18,372 nucleotides of DNA from Bacillota bacterium (GTDB taxonomy: Bacteria > Bacillota > Clostridia > Lachnospirales > Lachnospiraceae). The DNA lies in assembly GCA_022717655.1 (NCBI GenBank), contig JAIIAN010000040.1:1-18372 (forward strand). Direction: 5' to 3'. The notes under the pieces were generated by a model. That model did no database searches and was not told the origin of the DNA. It saw nothing but the letters and a program-made list of their open reading frames with translations. A program made the position numbers and the translations under genes. Positions 6,924 through 14,621 of this stretch are shown piece after piece (position 1 is the first letter of the stretch; every line of letters starts with the position of its first letter).

Positions 6924-7676
6924 TTATTTATTGTAGTTAACAATCTGTCCGAAATCTTCTTTTAAAGAAGCTCCGCCTACCAGACCACCATCGATATCAG
7001 CCTGTGCAAACAGTTCCGGTGCTGTTTTTGCATTTACAGAACCGCCGTACTGAATACGGATTGCTTCTGCTGTTGCTTCGTCATAGATTTCAGCGATGCA
7101 TGCACGGATTCCAGCACAAACTTCCTGTGCCTGTTCTGTTGTAGCTGTTTTACCTGTTCCGATTGCCCAGATTGGTTCATAAGCGATAACAGCTTCTTTT
7201 GCCTGGTCAGCTGTTACATTCATAAATCCAACTTTTACCTGCTGACGAATGAAATCCATTGTTACGCCCTGTTCTCTCTGTTCCAGAGTTTCACCACAGC
7301 ACATAATTGGAGTAATTCCATGTTCAAATGCTTTTAACATTTTTTTGTTTACTGTTTCATTTGTTTCAGCAAAGTATTCTCTTCTTTCAGAATGACCTAA
7401 AACAACATATTTTACGCCTGCATCTGTCAGCATGCTTGGAGAAATTTCTCCTGTGTAAGCACCTTTTTCTTCAAAGTACATATTTTCTGCACCAACCTGA
7501 ATGTTTGTGCCTTTTGCTGCTTCTACAACCGGAATGATATCGATAGCCGGTACACAGAATACTACGTCTACTTCTTCATTCTTTACTAATGGTTTTAAAG
7601 TTTCTACTAATTTAACTGCTTCACTTGGAGTCATGTTCATTTTCCAGTTACCAGCAACAATTTTTTTTCTTGCCAT
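6924..7676 (-). CDS. tpiA: Triose-phosphate isomerase
   Basis: Interconverts dihydroxyacetone phosphate and glyceraldehyde 3-phosphate in the cytosol as a TIM-barrel dimer. With the start at 7676 the protein has 250 residues, the normal size. Active-site residues are Asn10 and Lys12 (GNWKMN), His95 (LGHSERRE), and Glu167 in AYEPIWAIGTGKTA, with the phosphate-binding YGGSV and GGLVGGAS loops near the end. The open frame extends upstream to 7721, but family alignment (MARKKIVAGNWK) and AAGGAGAT directly upstream of 7676 fix the shorter start. It lies 34 bases after the pgk stop with no terminator between, so pgk-tpiA is one transcript. Confidence 0.98.
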   Translation of the reverse strand: MARKKIVAGNWKMNMTPSEAVKLVETLKPLVKNEEVDVVFCVPAIDIIPVVEAAKGTNIQVGAENMYFEEKGAYTGEISPSMLTDAGVKYVVLGHSERREYFAETNETVNKKMLKAFEHGITPIMCCGETLEQREQGVTMDFIRQQVKVGFMNVTADQAKEAVIAYEPIWAIGTGKTATTEQAQEVCAGIRACIAEIYDEATAEAIRIQYGGSVNAKTAPELFAQADIDGGLVGGASLKEDFGQIVNYNK

Positions 7677-7710
7677 TTTTCTTATCTCCTTTTTTCTCAA
7701 ATAGATATTA

Positions 7711-8904
7711 TTATTTATCATTTGCAGCAGCTACACCTGGAAGTTCTTTTCCTTCAAGGAATTCCAGAGATGCACCACCACCTGTGGAGATATGAGTCAT
7801 TTTGTCGCCATAACCTAAAATGTTAACTGCGGCAGCAGAATCACCGCCACCAATGATTGTTGTAGCTTCTGTTTCAGCCAGTGCTTTTGCAACAGTTTCT
7901 GTACCATGTGCAAAGTTTGGCATCTCAAAACATCCCATCGGTCCGTTCCATACAACGGTTTTTGCATCTTTTACTGCTTCAGCAAAAAGTTTTTCTGTTT
8001 CCGGTCCGATATCCATACCTTCCCATCCGTCCGGAATTTCTCCACGTTTTACAACTTTGATATTGCAGTCGTTAGAGAATGCATCGCCGATACGGTTATC
8101 TACAGGAAGAAGCAGTTTTACCCCTTTTTCTTCTGCTTTTTTCAGCATGTCAAGAGCATACTGAAGGTAGTCATCTTCACAAAGAGAAGTTCCGATGTGT
8201 CCGCCTAATGCTTTAGAGAAAGTATAAGACATACCTCCACCGATGATCAAAGTATCTACTTTATCAAGAAGGTTGTTGATTACAGAGATTTTACTGGATA
8301 CTTTTGCTCCACCAAGAATTGCAACGAACGGTCTTTCCGGATTGTTTACTGCATTTCCAAGGAATGCAATTTCTTTTTCCATTAAGTATCCAACAACTGC
8401 TGTATCTACATATTTTGTAACACCTACATTTGAGCAGTGTGCTCTATGAGCTGTTCCGAATGCATCATTTACAAAAACGTCGCACAGGGATGCGAGTTCT
8501 TTACTAAATTCATCACCATTTTTTGTTTCTTCTGCACGATAACGTGTGTTTTCCAGTAAAATAACATCTCCGTCGTTCATTGCTTCCACTGCTGCTTTTG
8601 CATTTGGTCCAACAACTTCCGGGTCTGCTGCAAATTTTACTTCCTGTCCAAGTAATTCACTTAAACGAACTGCAACCGGTGCAAGAGATAATTCTGGTTT
8701 TGGTTCTCCCTTCGGTTTTCCAAGGTGAGAACAAAGAATAATTTTTCCACCATCCGCAATCAGTTTTTTAATTGTTGGAAGAGCTGCTACCAGACGGTTT
8801 TCATCTGTGATTTTTCCATCCTGCAGCGGTACATTGAAGTCACAGCGTACCAGTACTTTTTTTCCTTTTACGTTGATGTCATCAACTGTTTTCTTATTCA
8901 GCAT
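7711..8904 (-). CDS. pgk: Phosphoglycerate kinase
   Basis: Transfers phosphate from 1,3-bisphosphoglycerate to ADP, the first ATP-yielding step of glycolysis. The 397-residue length and motifs are standard: RCDFNVPLQDGKITD near residues 20-35 in the N-domain, NDAFGTAHR, the hinge-region GGAKVSSKI and IIGGGMSYTF, then VWNGPMGCFE and the nucleotide-binding GGGDSAAA near the C-terminus. ATG at 8904. The ribosome binding site is weak (GCAGG about 9 bases upstream), which contrasts with the strong sites of its neighbours and fits possible control in the structured leader at 8922-8994. Gene order is gap, pgk, tpiA, but gap is cut off by its own terminator, so pgk heads its own unit unless read-through occurs. 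Confidence 0.98.
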   Translation of the reverse strand: MLNKKTVDDINVKGKKVLVRCDFNVPLQDGKITDENRLVAALPTIKKLIADGGKIILCSHLGKPKGEPKPELSLAPVAVRLSELLGQEVKFAADPEVVGPNAKAAVEAMNDGDVILLENTRYRAEETKNGDEFSKELASLCDVFVNDAFGTAHRAHCSNVGVTKYVDTAVVGYLMEKEIAFLGNAVNNPERPFVAILGGAKVSSKISVINNLLDKVDTLIIGGGMSYTFSKALGGHIGTSLCEDDYLQYALDMLKKAEEKGVKLLLPVDNRIGDAFSNDCNIKVVKRGEIPDGWEGMDIGPETEKLFAEAVKDAKTVVWNGPMGCFEMPNFAHGTETVAKALAETEATTIIGGGDSAAAVNILGYGDKMTHISTGGGASLEFLEGKELPGVAAANDK

Positions 8905-8921
8905 AAATGATGCCTGCTACT

Positions 8922-8994
8922 AAAAACATATACAAATATGTATATGCTAGATGATTCGCTACAATCTCACGATTTGTAGTTACTGCTTCATCTA
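8922..8994 (-). promoter_or_regulatory. Structured pgk leader: GNRA-capped hairpin followed by AU-rich terminator-like hairpin
   Basis: On the minus-strand RNA, an outer 7-bp helix (8988-8994 with 8948-8954, TAGATGA/TCATCTA) encloses a second helix (8959-8979: CTACAA/TTGTAG, a bulged A, two more pairs) closed by a GTGA tetraloop. Immediately after comes an 8-bp hairpin CATATACA-TATT-TGTATATG (8927-8946) followed by five U, ending about 18 bases before the pgk ATG. A further small stem (CTAC/GTAG, 9033-9036 with 9046-9049) lies upstream. I do not recognise a named riboswitch class. The pgk promoter is not clear; a weak candidate is TTGTCT (9097-9102), 18-base spacer, TAATCT (9073-9078). Confidence 0.4.
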
Positions 8995-9100
8995 AATAGC
9001 TTTTCCTTTCCTAGATTGGTTTTATTTGTTTGCTACTTGGTTTTCGTAGACTTGAACCATTACTCAATTTTAAGATTATTATTTTCTGTCATAAATAGAC

Positions 9101-9134
9101 AAAAGGAGTCCGGTCCAACAAAAGACCGGACCCC
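9101..9134 (-). terminator. Rho-independent terminator of gap
   Basis: Eleven-bp GC-rich stem (9105-9115 with 9124-9134; GGGGTCCGGTC on the minus strand, one G-U pair), an 8-base loop and a TTTTGTC tail. It lies about 40 bases past the gap stop and separates gap from pgk-tpiA. Confidence 0.9.
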
Positions 9135-9174
9135 TTCACTGAGTCTTTATTCTTCTTAAATTCAGCGAATAAAA

Positions 9175-10194
9175 TTATTCTGCTAATAATTTTCCGAAGT
9201 ATTTGATTGTTCTTACCATCTGGCTTGTGTAAGAGTTTTCGTTGTCATACCATGAAACAACCTGTACCTGTGTTGTTCCGTTGTCCAGAGGCAGAACCAT
9301 TGTCTGTGTAGCATCAAACAGAGAACCATATCTCATACCAACGATATCGCTGGAAACGATTTCATCTGTGTTGTATCCGAAGGATTCTGTAGAAGCGTTT
9401 TTCATAGCTTCGTTAATCTGGTCAACTGTTACTGTTCCTTCTACTACTGCTGTTAAGATAGTTGTAGAACCTGTTGGGGTTGGAACACGCTGTGCAGCAC
9501 CGATTAATTTTCCGTTCAGTTCTGGGATAACCAGACCGATTGCTTTTGCAGCACCTGTGCTGTTTGGTACGATATTAACTGCAGCAGCACGGCTTCTTCT
9601 TAAGTCGCCTTTTCTCTGCGGTCCATCCAGAGTCATCTGGTCGCCTGTGTAAGCGTGGATTGTACACATAATACCTGTTTTGATTGGAGCCAGGTCATTT
9701 AATGCTTTAGCCATAGGAGCTAAGCAGTTTGTTGTACAAGAAGCTGCGGAGATGATGTTATCATCTTTTGTCAGTGTTTCATGGTTTACATTGTAAACAA
9801 TTGTAGGAAGGTCATTTCCTGCAGGAGCAGAAATAACAACTTTCTTAGCACCAGCTTTTAAGTGAGCTTCTGCTTTTTCTTTAGATGTATAGAATCCTGT
9901 ACATTCCAGAACTACGTCTACACCGATTTCTCCCCAAGGAAGTTCTGCAGCATTTGCTTTAGCATAGATTTTGATTTCTTTTCCGTCAACTGTGATGGAA
10001 TCTTCTCCTGCTGTAACTGTATCTGCTTTTTCATATTTACCCTGTGTTGAGTCATATTTCAGTAAGTGAGCTAACATTTTCGGGGATGTTAAATCGTTGA
10101 TTGCTACGAGTTCAAATCCTTCTGCTCCAAACATCTGTCTGAAAGCAAGACGTCCGATACGTCCAAAACCATTGATTGCTACTTTTACTGCCAT
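9175..10194 (-). CDS. gap: Glyceraldehyde-3-phosphate dehydrogenase, type I
   Basis: Oxidises and phosphorylates glyceraldehyde 3-phosphate with NAD+ in glycolysis; homotetramer, cytosolic. With the start at 10194 it has 339 residues. NAD-binding INGFGRIGR is at 7-15 and Asp34 in AINDLT favours NAD over NADP. The catalytic Cys153 is in ASCTTNCLAP with partner His180 (CTIHAYTGDQ); RRSRAAAVNIVPNSTGAAKA and SWYDNENSYTSQM follow. An in-frame ATG lies at 10203 but only one base after AGGAGG, whereas the ATG at 10194 is 10 bases away and matches the family start MAVKVAINGFG. It has its own promoter and a strong terminator, so it can be expressed independently of pgk-tpiA. Confidence 0.98.
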   Translation of the reverse strand: MAVKVAINGFGRIGRLAFRQMFGAEGFELVAINDLTSPKMLAHLLKYDSTQGKYEKADTVTAGEDSITVDGKEIKIYAKANAAELPWGEIGVDVVLECTGFYTSKEKAEAHLKAGAKKVVISAPAGNDLPTIVYNVNHETLTKDDNIISAASCTTNCLAPMAKALNDLAPIKTGIMCTIHAYTGDQMTLDGPQRKGDLRRSRAAAVNIVPNSTGAAKAIGLVIPELNGKLIGAAQRVPTPTGSTTILTAVVEGTVTVDQINEAMKNASTESFGYNTDEIVSSDIVGMRYGSLFDATQTMVLPLDNGTTQVQVVSWYDNENSYTSQMVRTIKYFGKLLAE

Positions 10195-10271
10195 GATATT
10201 CATTCCTCCTAAAAGTGTTTGTTTAACGTGAAGTTTCTAAAGATTGTTAAAGAAACATCAACCTGTTTCAT

Positions 10272-10300
10272 ATTGTACCTAATTTTGGACAAAAATTCAA
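10272..10300 (-). promoter_or_regulatory. Sigma-A promoter of gap
   Basis: Minus strand: TTGAAT (10295-10300), 17-base spacer, TACAAT (10272-10277). The start near 10265 gives a leader of about 70 bases containing a 6-bp hairpin GTTTCT/AGAAAC (10251-10256 with 10233-10238) before the AGGAGG. Confidence 0.8.
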
Positions 10301-10361
10301 GCCCAATTTGAATATTTATTCCAGTTTTCCATCTTTCCTATACTTTTGCCAACCTTTCCTA

Positions 10362-10367
10362 TATAAT
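10362..10367 (+). promoter_or_regulatory. Probable -10 element of the PHP phosphatase gene
   Basis: A perfect TATAAT lies about 67 bases upstream of the ATG. At 17 bases upstream of it is TATACT (10339-10344), only a weak -35 match, so the promoter may be weak or need an activator. It is divergent from the gap promoter, about 60 bases away. Confidence 0.45.
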
Positions 10368-10433
10368 AGAGGTAAATTTATTTTATTTTTTACAAAAATC
10401 AAGTTAAAAATCAGCTAAAGGAGGGCTTTTTTT

Positions 10434-11234
10434 ATGTATTCGGACTCACATTTACACTCATCTTTCTCCAGTGACAGTGACACTCCCATGGAAGAAATGA
10501 TTCAAACATCCATTTCAAAAGGACTTTCTTCTATGTGCTTTACAGAACATCAAGATTTGGATTTTCCACCTGGAGAGTTTGATTTTCTCGTAGACATGGA
10601 CGCTTATCAGCAGACACTTTCTACACTTTCTAAAAAATATCAGGAACAGATTCACATTCGTTTTGGAATTGAACTTGGACTTCAGCCTCAACTTGGAAAC
10701 CAGCTTTCCGATTTTGTGAACTCTTATCCGTTTGATTTTGTCATTGGTTCTGTCCATGTTGTAGACCGGCTTGACCCTTACGAAGCCGTATTCTACGAAA
10801 ATCGCAGTGAAGAGGAAGCCTATTTACGATATTTTACCTGTCTTTTGGAAAATGTAAAAAAATACTCCTGCTTTGATGTCTGCGGACACATTGATTATGT
10901 GGTACGTTACGGTCCAAATAAGAATCTCTATTATTCTTATCAAAAATATCAGGAAATCATTGATGAAATTCTTCGTGTTCTTGTCGATAAAAACATCGGT
11001 CTGGAATGTAATACTGGAGGCTTTAAATATGGTCTTGGTCATCCAAATCCGACCGAAGAAATCTTAAAACGCTACCGTGAACTGGGCGGGGAAATCATCA
11101 CTCTTGGTTCTGACGCACATGTTCCACAGTATATTGCTTATGAATTTGAACATGCGGTAGATATTTTAAAACAATGTGGTTTTTCTTATTACACTATTTT
11201 TGAGAAACGAAAACCTGTATTTTTTCCATTGTAA
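10434..11234 (+). CDS. PHP-domain phosphatase, histidinol-phosphatase (HisJ/HisK) family
   Basis: Probably dephosphorylates histidinol phosphate in histidine biosynthesis (EC 3.1.3.15 family); other phosphomonoesters are possible because no his gene is close by. The 266-residue protein shows the full set of PHP metal ligands: His6 and His8 (DSHLHSSFSSD), His39 (FTEHQD), Glu80 (FGIELG), His108 (GSVHVVD), His152 (VCGHIDYV), and Asp226 and His228 (LGSDAHVPQ). LECNTGGF near 190-197 is also characteristic. A strong AAAGGAGGG (10417-10425) precedes the ATG at 10434. It is a single gene, divergent from gap and convergent with mnmA, with a shared terminator after it. Confidence 0.88.
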   Translation: MYSDSHLHSSFSSDSDTPMEEMIQTSISKGLSSMCFTEHQDLDFPPGEFDFLVDMDAYQQTLSTLSKKYQEQIHIRFGIELGLQPQLGNQLSDFVNSYPFDFVIGSVHVVDRLDPYEAVFYENRSEEEAYLRYFTCLLENVKKYSCFDVCGHIDYVVRYGPNKNLYYSYQKYQEIIDEILRVLVDKNIGLECNTGGFKYGLGHPNPTEEILKRYRELGGEIITLGSDAHVPQYIAYEFEHAVDILKQCGFSYYTIFEKRKPVFFPL

Positions 11235-11251
11235 TTGCATAATTATAAATC

Positions 11252-11291
11252 AAAATCGGACAGAGCCTTTATCAGCCCTGCCCGATTTTTT
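11252..11291. terminator. Bidirectional terminator between the PHP phosphatase and mnmA
   Basis: Arms AAAATCGG... (from 11252) and ...CCGATTTTTT (to 11291). On the minus-strand RNA the stem from ATCGG through GC is an uninterrupted 12 bp with two G-U pairs, while on the plus strand those two positions are mismatches. The plus strand ends in six U, the minus strand in four. It serves both convergent units. Confidence 0.85.
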
Positions 11292-11310
11292 CGTACGCTG
11301 TACTAGTTAT

Positions 11311-12396
11311 TTATTTAATAATTGTTCCGCCTCCGGCTACATAGCCATTTTCATAAAATACAACTGCCTGTCCTGGTGTAATTGCTCTCTGCGGTTCATC
11401 AAAAATCGCAGTAATTTCATCTTCTCCGGTTCTTCTGATGGTACACATTGAACCCTGATGATTATAGCGGATTTTTGCCAGCACTCGTTTTTCTTCTCCT
11501 TTAGGCAAATCTTCCATCGCCATAAAGTTAATCTTTTGACAGACTAATTCTTTCTTGAATAAATCTTCGCTCTCGCCGATGATAACTTCATTCGTCTTTG
11601 GACAGATTCCTGTAACAAAGACAGGATGTCCCATTGCAAGATTTAATCCCTTTCTCTGACCAATGGTATAATGTGTAATTCCTTTATGCTCTCCGATTAC
11701 TGTCCCATCTGCCAGCACATAATTTCCTTTTGGTATCTTCTGATTTGTACTTTTTTCAATAAATCCTGCATAGTCTTTATCCGGCACAAAACAGATTTCC
11801 TGACTGTCTTTCTTATGTGCAACCTGAAGCCCGATTTTTTCTGCAATCTGACGAATCTCGTCTTTATTATATGCACCTACCGGCATCAGAGTATGGGAAA
11901 GCTGATACTGTGTCAAGTTGTATAACGCATAGGTCTGGTCTTTTCCAACTGCGTCTGAAACTGCAATCGTATAGCGTCCATTTTCAAGCTGTGTAATCTT
12001 GGCATAATGACCGGTTGCAATATAATCTGCACCAATTTCCATACTTCTTTGCAGTAAAGATTCCCATTTTACATAGCGGTTACAAGCAATACATGGATTC
12101 GGAGTCCGTCCCTCTAAATAGTCATTGATAAAATAGTCAATGACATTTTTCTGAAATTCTTTTCTGAAATTCATAACATAATACGGAATTTCAAGCATCT
12201 GGGCTACTCTTCTTGCATCATCTACTGCACTTAAGCCACAGCATCCGCCGTTTTCCTGCTGTGTAAACTGGTCCTCCTCCTGCCAAATCTGCATGGTGAC
12301 ACCAATTACATCATATCCCTGTTCCTTTAAAAGATATGCCGCTACGGAAGAATCCACTCCTCCGGACATACCCACGACAACTTTCTTTTTTGCCAT
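11311..12396 (-). CDS. mnmA: tRNA-specific 2-thiouridylase MnmA
   Basis: Activates U34 of the tRNAs for Lys, Glu and Gln with ATP and inserts sulfur to form 2-thiouridine in the wobble position. The 361-residue length is standard. It has the PP-loop GMSGGVDSS (9-17), the nucleophilic Cys102 in NPCIACN and the persulfide-carrying Cys202 in SQEICFVPD; THYTIGQRKGL and EPQRAITPGQA in the tRNA-binding part are also family marks. The ATG overlaps the iscU stop by one base (TAATG), so translation is coupled. Its place directly after iscS and iscU suggests IscS supplies the sulfur; no TusA-E relay genes are visible here. Confidence 0.97.
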   Translation of the reverse strand: MAKKKVVVGMSGGVDSSVAAYLLKEQGYDVIGVTMQIWQEEDQFTQQENGGCCGLSAVDDARRVAQMLEIPYYVMNFRKEFQKNVIDYFINDYLEGRTPNPCIACNRYVKWESLLQRSMEIGADYIATGHYAKITQLENGRYTIAVSDAVGKDQTYALYNLTQYQLSHTLMPVGAYNKDEIRQIAEKIGLQVAHKKDSQEICFVPDKDYAGFIEKSTNQKIPKGNYVLADGTVIGEHKGITHYTIGQRKGLNLAMGHPVFVTGICPKTNEVIIGESEDLFKKELVCQKINFMAMEDLPKGEEKRVLAKIRYNHQGSMCTIRRTGEDEITAIFDEPQRAITPGQAVVFYENGYVAGGGTIIK

Positions 12397-12833
12397 TAAT
12401 AATCTTCCTCTTCTTCACCCTCGGAGATATCTGACTTCGGTTTGTCTAAGCCTTCTATTTTGATATCATGTTTTTCAGCATAATCCCAAAGTGCAGCATG
12501 AATTGCTTCTTCTGCAAGTAAAGAGCAATGTACTTTTACCGGCGGAAGCCCGTCTAATGCTTCCATAACTGCTTTATTTGTTACCTGAAGTGCTTCCTGA
12601 ATACTTTTTCCTTTTACCATTTCAGTTGCCATACTACTTGTAGCAACTGCTGCACCACAGCCAAATGTTTTGAATTTACAATCTTTGATAATTCCGTCAT
12701 CGTCAATATCAAGATAGATACGCATGATATCTCCACATTTTGCATTTCCTACTGTACCTACTCCACTGGCGTTTTCAATTTCTCCTACATTTCTTGGATT
12801 CTGAAAATGGTCCATTACTTTTTCACTGTACAT
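12396..12833 (-). CDS. iscU: Fe-S cluster assembly scaffold IscU/NifU-like
   Basis: Scaffold on which [2Fe-2S] or [4Fe-4S] clusters are built before transfer to client proteins. It has 145 residues with the three conserved cysteines Cys33 (NAKCGD, with Asp35), Cys59 (TFGCGAA) and Cys103 (VHCSLL). The LPPVK segment at 96-100, which HscA chaperone recognises in proteobacterial IscU, is present although no hscA/hscB is in the window. The C-terminal tail is very acidic (EGEEEEDY), extending past the usual core. The ATG at 12833 has GGAGG upstream. It lies 80 bases after iscS, in a stretch holding three copies of TTAAGAT but no hairpin, and overlaps mnmA. Confidence 0.96.
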   Translation of the reverse strand: MYSEKVMDHFQNPRNVGEIENASGVGTVGNAKCGDIMRIYLDIDDDGIIKDCKFKTFGCGAAVATSSMATEMVKGKSIQEALQVTNKAVMEALDGLPPVKVHCSLLAEEAIHAALWDYAEKHDIKIEGLDKPKSDISEGEEEEDY

Positions 12834-12913
12834 ATCGTTTATTCCTCCGTTATATCCTGTCTTTTTTTCTATCTTAAATCTTAACTATTATTGTTATCTT
12901 AACCCTAGACTTT

Positions 12914-14098
12914 TTATGCCTGATGTTTTCTTACGAAATCTTCGTAAAGAGGAGACATCTGACGCAGTCTGCTTATAATTTCTTTAATCTGGTCTAAGGT
13001 GTAATCCAAATCTTCTTTTGTTGTTTCATCACTGATTGTCATACGAAGAGAACCGTGTGCAATTTCGTGAGGCAGTCCAATTGCAAGCAGTACATGAGAT
13101 GGGTCTAAGGAACCAGATGTACATGCTGAACCACTGGAAGCTGCAATTCCTTTCATATCAAGCATAATCAGAAGAGATTCACCCTCTACGAACTGGAAGC
13201 TTACATTAATGTTATTTGGCAGACGTCTCTTCGGGTCTCCGTTTAAACGTACATACGGAATTTCATTTAAAATTCTTCCAATGAAGTAATCTCTTAATTC
13301 AATTTCTTTTTTGGTACGTTCTTCCATAGAATCTGCTGCACGTTTTGCTGCTACACCATATCCTACGATTCCTGGAACATTCTCTGTTCCTGCTCTTCTC
13401 TTTCTTTCCTGTGCGCCACCATGTACGAAGGAACGAATTTTCACACCTTTTCTGATGTATAAGAAACCAATTCCTTTTGGTCCATTGATTTTATGACCGC
13501 TGGAGCTGAGCATGTCGATATTTAATTCATCTACATTAATCGGAACCTGTCCAAATGCCTGCACTGCATCTGTATGGAATAAAATATTGTGTTCTTTTGC
13601 AATCATACCAATTTCTTTGATTGGCTGGATTGTTCCAATTTCATTATTTGCAAACATAACAGAAATTAAAATGGTTTCCGGTGTGATTGCTTTCTGAAGC
13701 TGGTCTAAATTAACAACACCATTTTCATCTACATCAAGATAAGTGATTTTTGCACCACGTTTTTCCAGATATTCGCAGGTATGCAGAATTGCATGATGTT
13801 CGATTTTTGTTGTGATGATGTGGTTTCCTTTATTTTTATAAGCTTCAAATGTTGCTTTTAACGCCCAGTTATCTGCTTCGCTTCCGCCTGCTGTGAAATA
13901 AATTTCTTCACTTTTTGCACCAAGCACTTCTGCAATCTGTTCTCTTCCCTTTGTGATAGCTTCTTTGCTCTTTGTTCCCAAATCATAAATACTAGATGGG
14001 TTTCCGTAATTTTCTGTGAAATACGGAAGCATTGCATCGACTACTTCTTGTGCTGTTCTTGTTGTTGCTGCATTGTCCAAATAGATACTTGTTTTCAT
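12914..14098 (-). CDS. iscS: Cysteine desulfurase IscS/NifS
   Basis: PLP enzyme that takes sulfur from L-cysteine as a persulfide and hands it to IscU and probably MnmA. It has 394 residues. Motifs: YLDNAATTR at the N-terminus, His101-His102 in KIEHHAI, Asp177 in FHTDAVQ, the PLP Schiff-base Lys203 in SSSGHKINGPKG, and the persulfide Cys326 in SSGSACTSGSLDPSHVL on the mobile loop. The group-I (IscS/NifS) character is shown by the long loop around the active cysteine. Start ATG at 14098 is preceded by AGGAG, 21 bases after the iscR stop, with no terminator between. Confidence 0.96.
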   Translation of the reverse strand: MKTSIYLDNAATTRTAQEVVDAMLPYFTENYGNPSSIYDLGTKSKEAITKGREQIAEVLGAKSEEIYFTAGGSEADNWALKATFEAYKNKGNHIITTKIEHHAILHTCEYLEKRGAKITYLDVDENGVVNLDQLQKAITPETILISVMFANNEIGTIQPIKEIGMIAKEHNILFHTDAVQAFGQVPINVDELNIDMLSSSGHKINGPKGIGFLYIRKGVKIRSFVHGGAQERKRRAGTENVPGIVGYGVAAKRAADSMEERTKKEIELRDYFIGRILNEIPYVRLNGDPKRRLPNNINVSFQFVEGESLLIMLDMKGIAASSGSACTSGSLDPSHVLLAIGLPHEIAHGSLRMTISDETTKEDLDYTLDQIKEIISRLRQMSPLYEDFVRKHQA

Positions 14099-14119
14099 AG
14101 CTTTTATCTCTCCTAAACT

Positions 14120-14572
14120 TTAATTATCGCATTTTTGCACCTGAATCTGCCCTTTTTCCCGCATTAGGCGGCTTTCTTCCACAAGCTGACTCAGCATAAT
14201 TGAATCTACGGTGTCACGGATACTGCTGTTAATCCGCTCCCAGACAAATCTGGTCACACACAAATCAGCTCCCTGACAACTATGGTCTTCTCCTCCGCAA
14301 GTTACGGCTTCTAAACTTCCCTCGAGTGCCCTTAGGACATCTCCCACAGAAATTTCATTTGCCGGTCTTGCCAGCTTATAACCACCCTGTGCACCTCTGA
14401 CACTGACAATCAGTCCTGCACTTCGTAATTTACGCATCAACTGTTCCAGATAACTGTCAGAAATGTTTTGTCTTTTGGCAATACTCTGTATGGAAACAGC
14501 CTCATTTTCACTGTATAAGGCCAGGTCTATCAAGGCTCGTAATCCGTATCTTCCTTTGGTTGATAATTTCAA
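14120..14572 (-). CDS. iscR: Rrf2-family regulator, IscR-like
   Basis: Winged-helix transcription regulator that probably senses Fe-S status and controls this operon. It has 150 residues, opening MKLSTKGRYGLRAL as is standard for the family. A DNA-binding helix-turn-helix covers about 26-65 (SIQSIAKRQNISDSYLEQLM, RGAQGGYKLARP). The cysteines Cys92, Cys99 and Cys105 match the spacing of the E. coli IscR cluster ligands closely enough to expect a cluster. The start codon is TTG (14570-14572): no in-frame ATG or GTG lies upstream, and GGATGG sits about 7 bases before it. It is first in the operon, immediately preceded by an inverted repeat at 14585-14620. Confidence 0.9.
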   Translation of the reverse strand: MKLSTKGRYGLRALIDLALYSENEAVSIQSIAKRQNISDSYLEQLMRKLRSAGLIVSVRGAQGGYKLARPANEISVGDVLRALEGSLEAVTCGGEDHSCQGADLCVTRFVWERINSSIRDTVDSIMLSQLVEESRLMREKGQIQVQKCDN

Positions 14573-14584
14573 ACAACCACCATC

Positions 14585-14620
14585 CTTTTAAATCCCGACT
14601 ATTCCACTCGGATTTAAAAG
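14585..14620 (-). promoter_or_regulatory. Inverted repeat between the iscR promoter and its start: likely operator
   Basis: CTTTTAAATC (14585-14594) pairs with GATTTAAAAG (14611-14620), continued by CGA/TCG after one unpaired C, with a 9-base centre. It occupies the region from the predicted transcription start to the iscR ribosome binding site. There is no U-tract, so it is not a terminator. An Rrf2/IscR autoregulatory site is the likely role, but an RNA hairpin affecting translation from the TTG start is possible. Confidence 0.55.
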
Positions 14621-14621
14621 T

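Noticed and set aside
7820..8208. Open frames of about 100-114 codons on the plus strand inside pgk
   Set aside because: They lie entirely antisense to a well-conserved gene, have no ribosome binding site and code for low-complexity Ser/Phe-rich products, as expected for shadows of a GC-poor gene.
9049..9058. GACTTGAACC on the plus strand, which resembles the reverse complement of a tRNA T-arm (GGTTCAAGTC)
   Set aside because: The flanking bases do not form a T-stem (only three of five pairs), and no acceptor, anticodon or D-arm can be built around it.
9242..9652. 136-codon open frame on the plus strand opposite gap
   Set aside because: Antisense shadow of a conserved gene; no ribosome binding site or family resemblance.
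10204..10433. gap leader and gap/PHP intergenic region as a riboswitch
   Set aside because: Apart from two divergent promoters and one 6-bp hairpin I see no conserved riboswitch core.
12841..12905. Three TTAAGAT copies (minus strand) between iscS and iscU
   Set aside because: Short, AT-rich and irregularly spaced; likely chance composition, with no hairpin or promoter.
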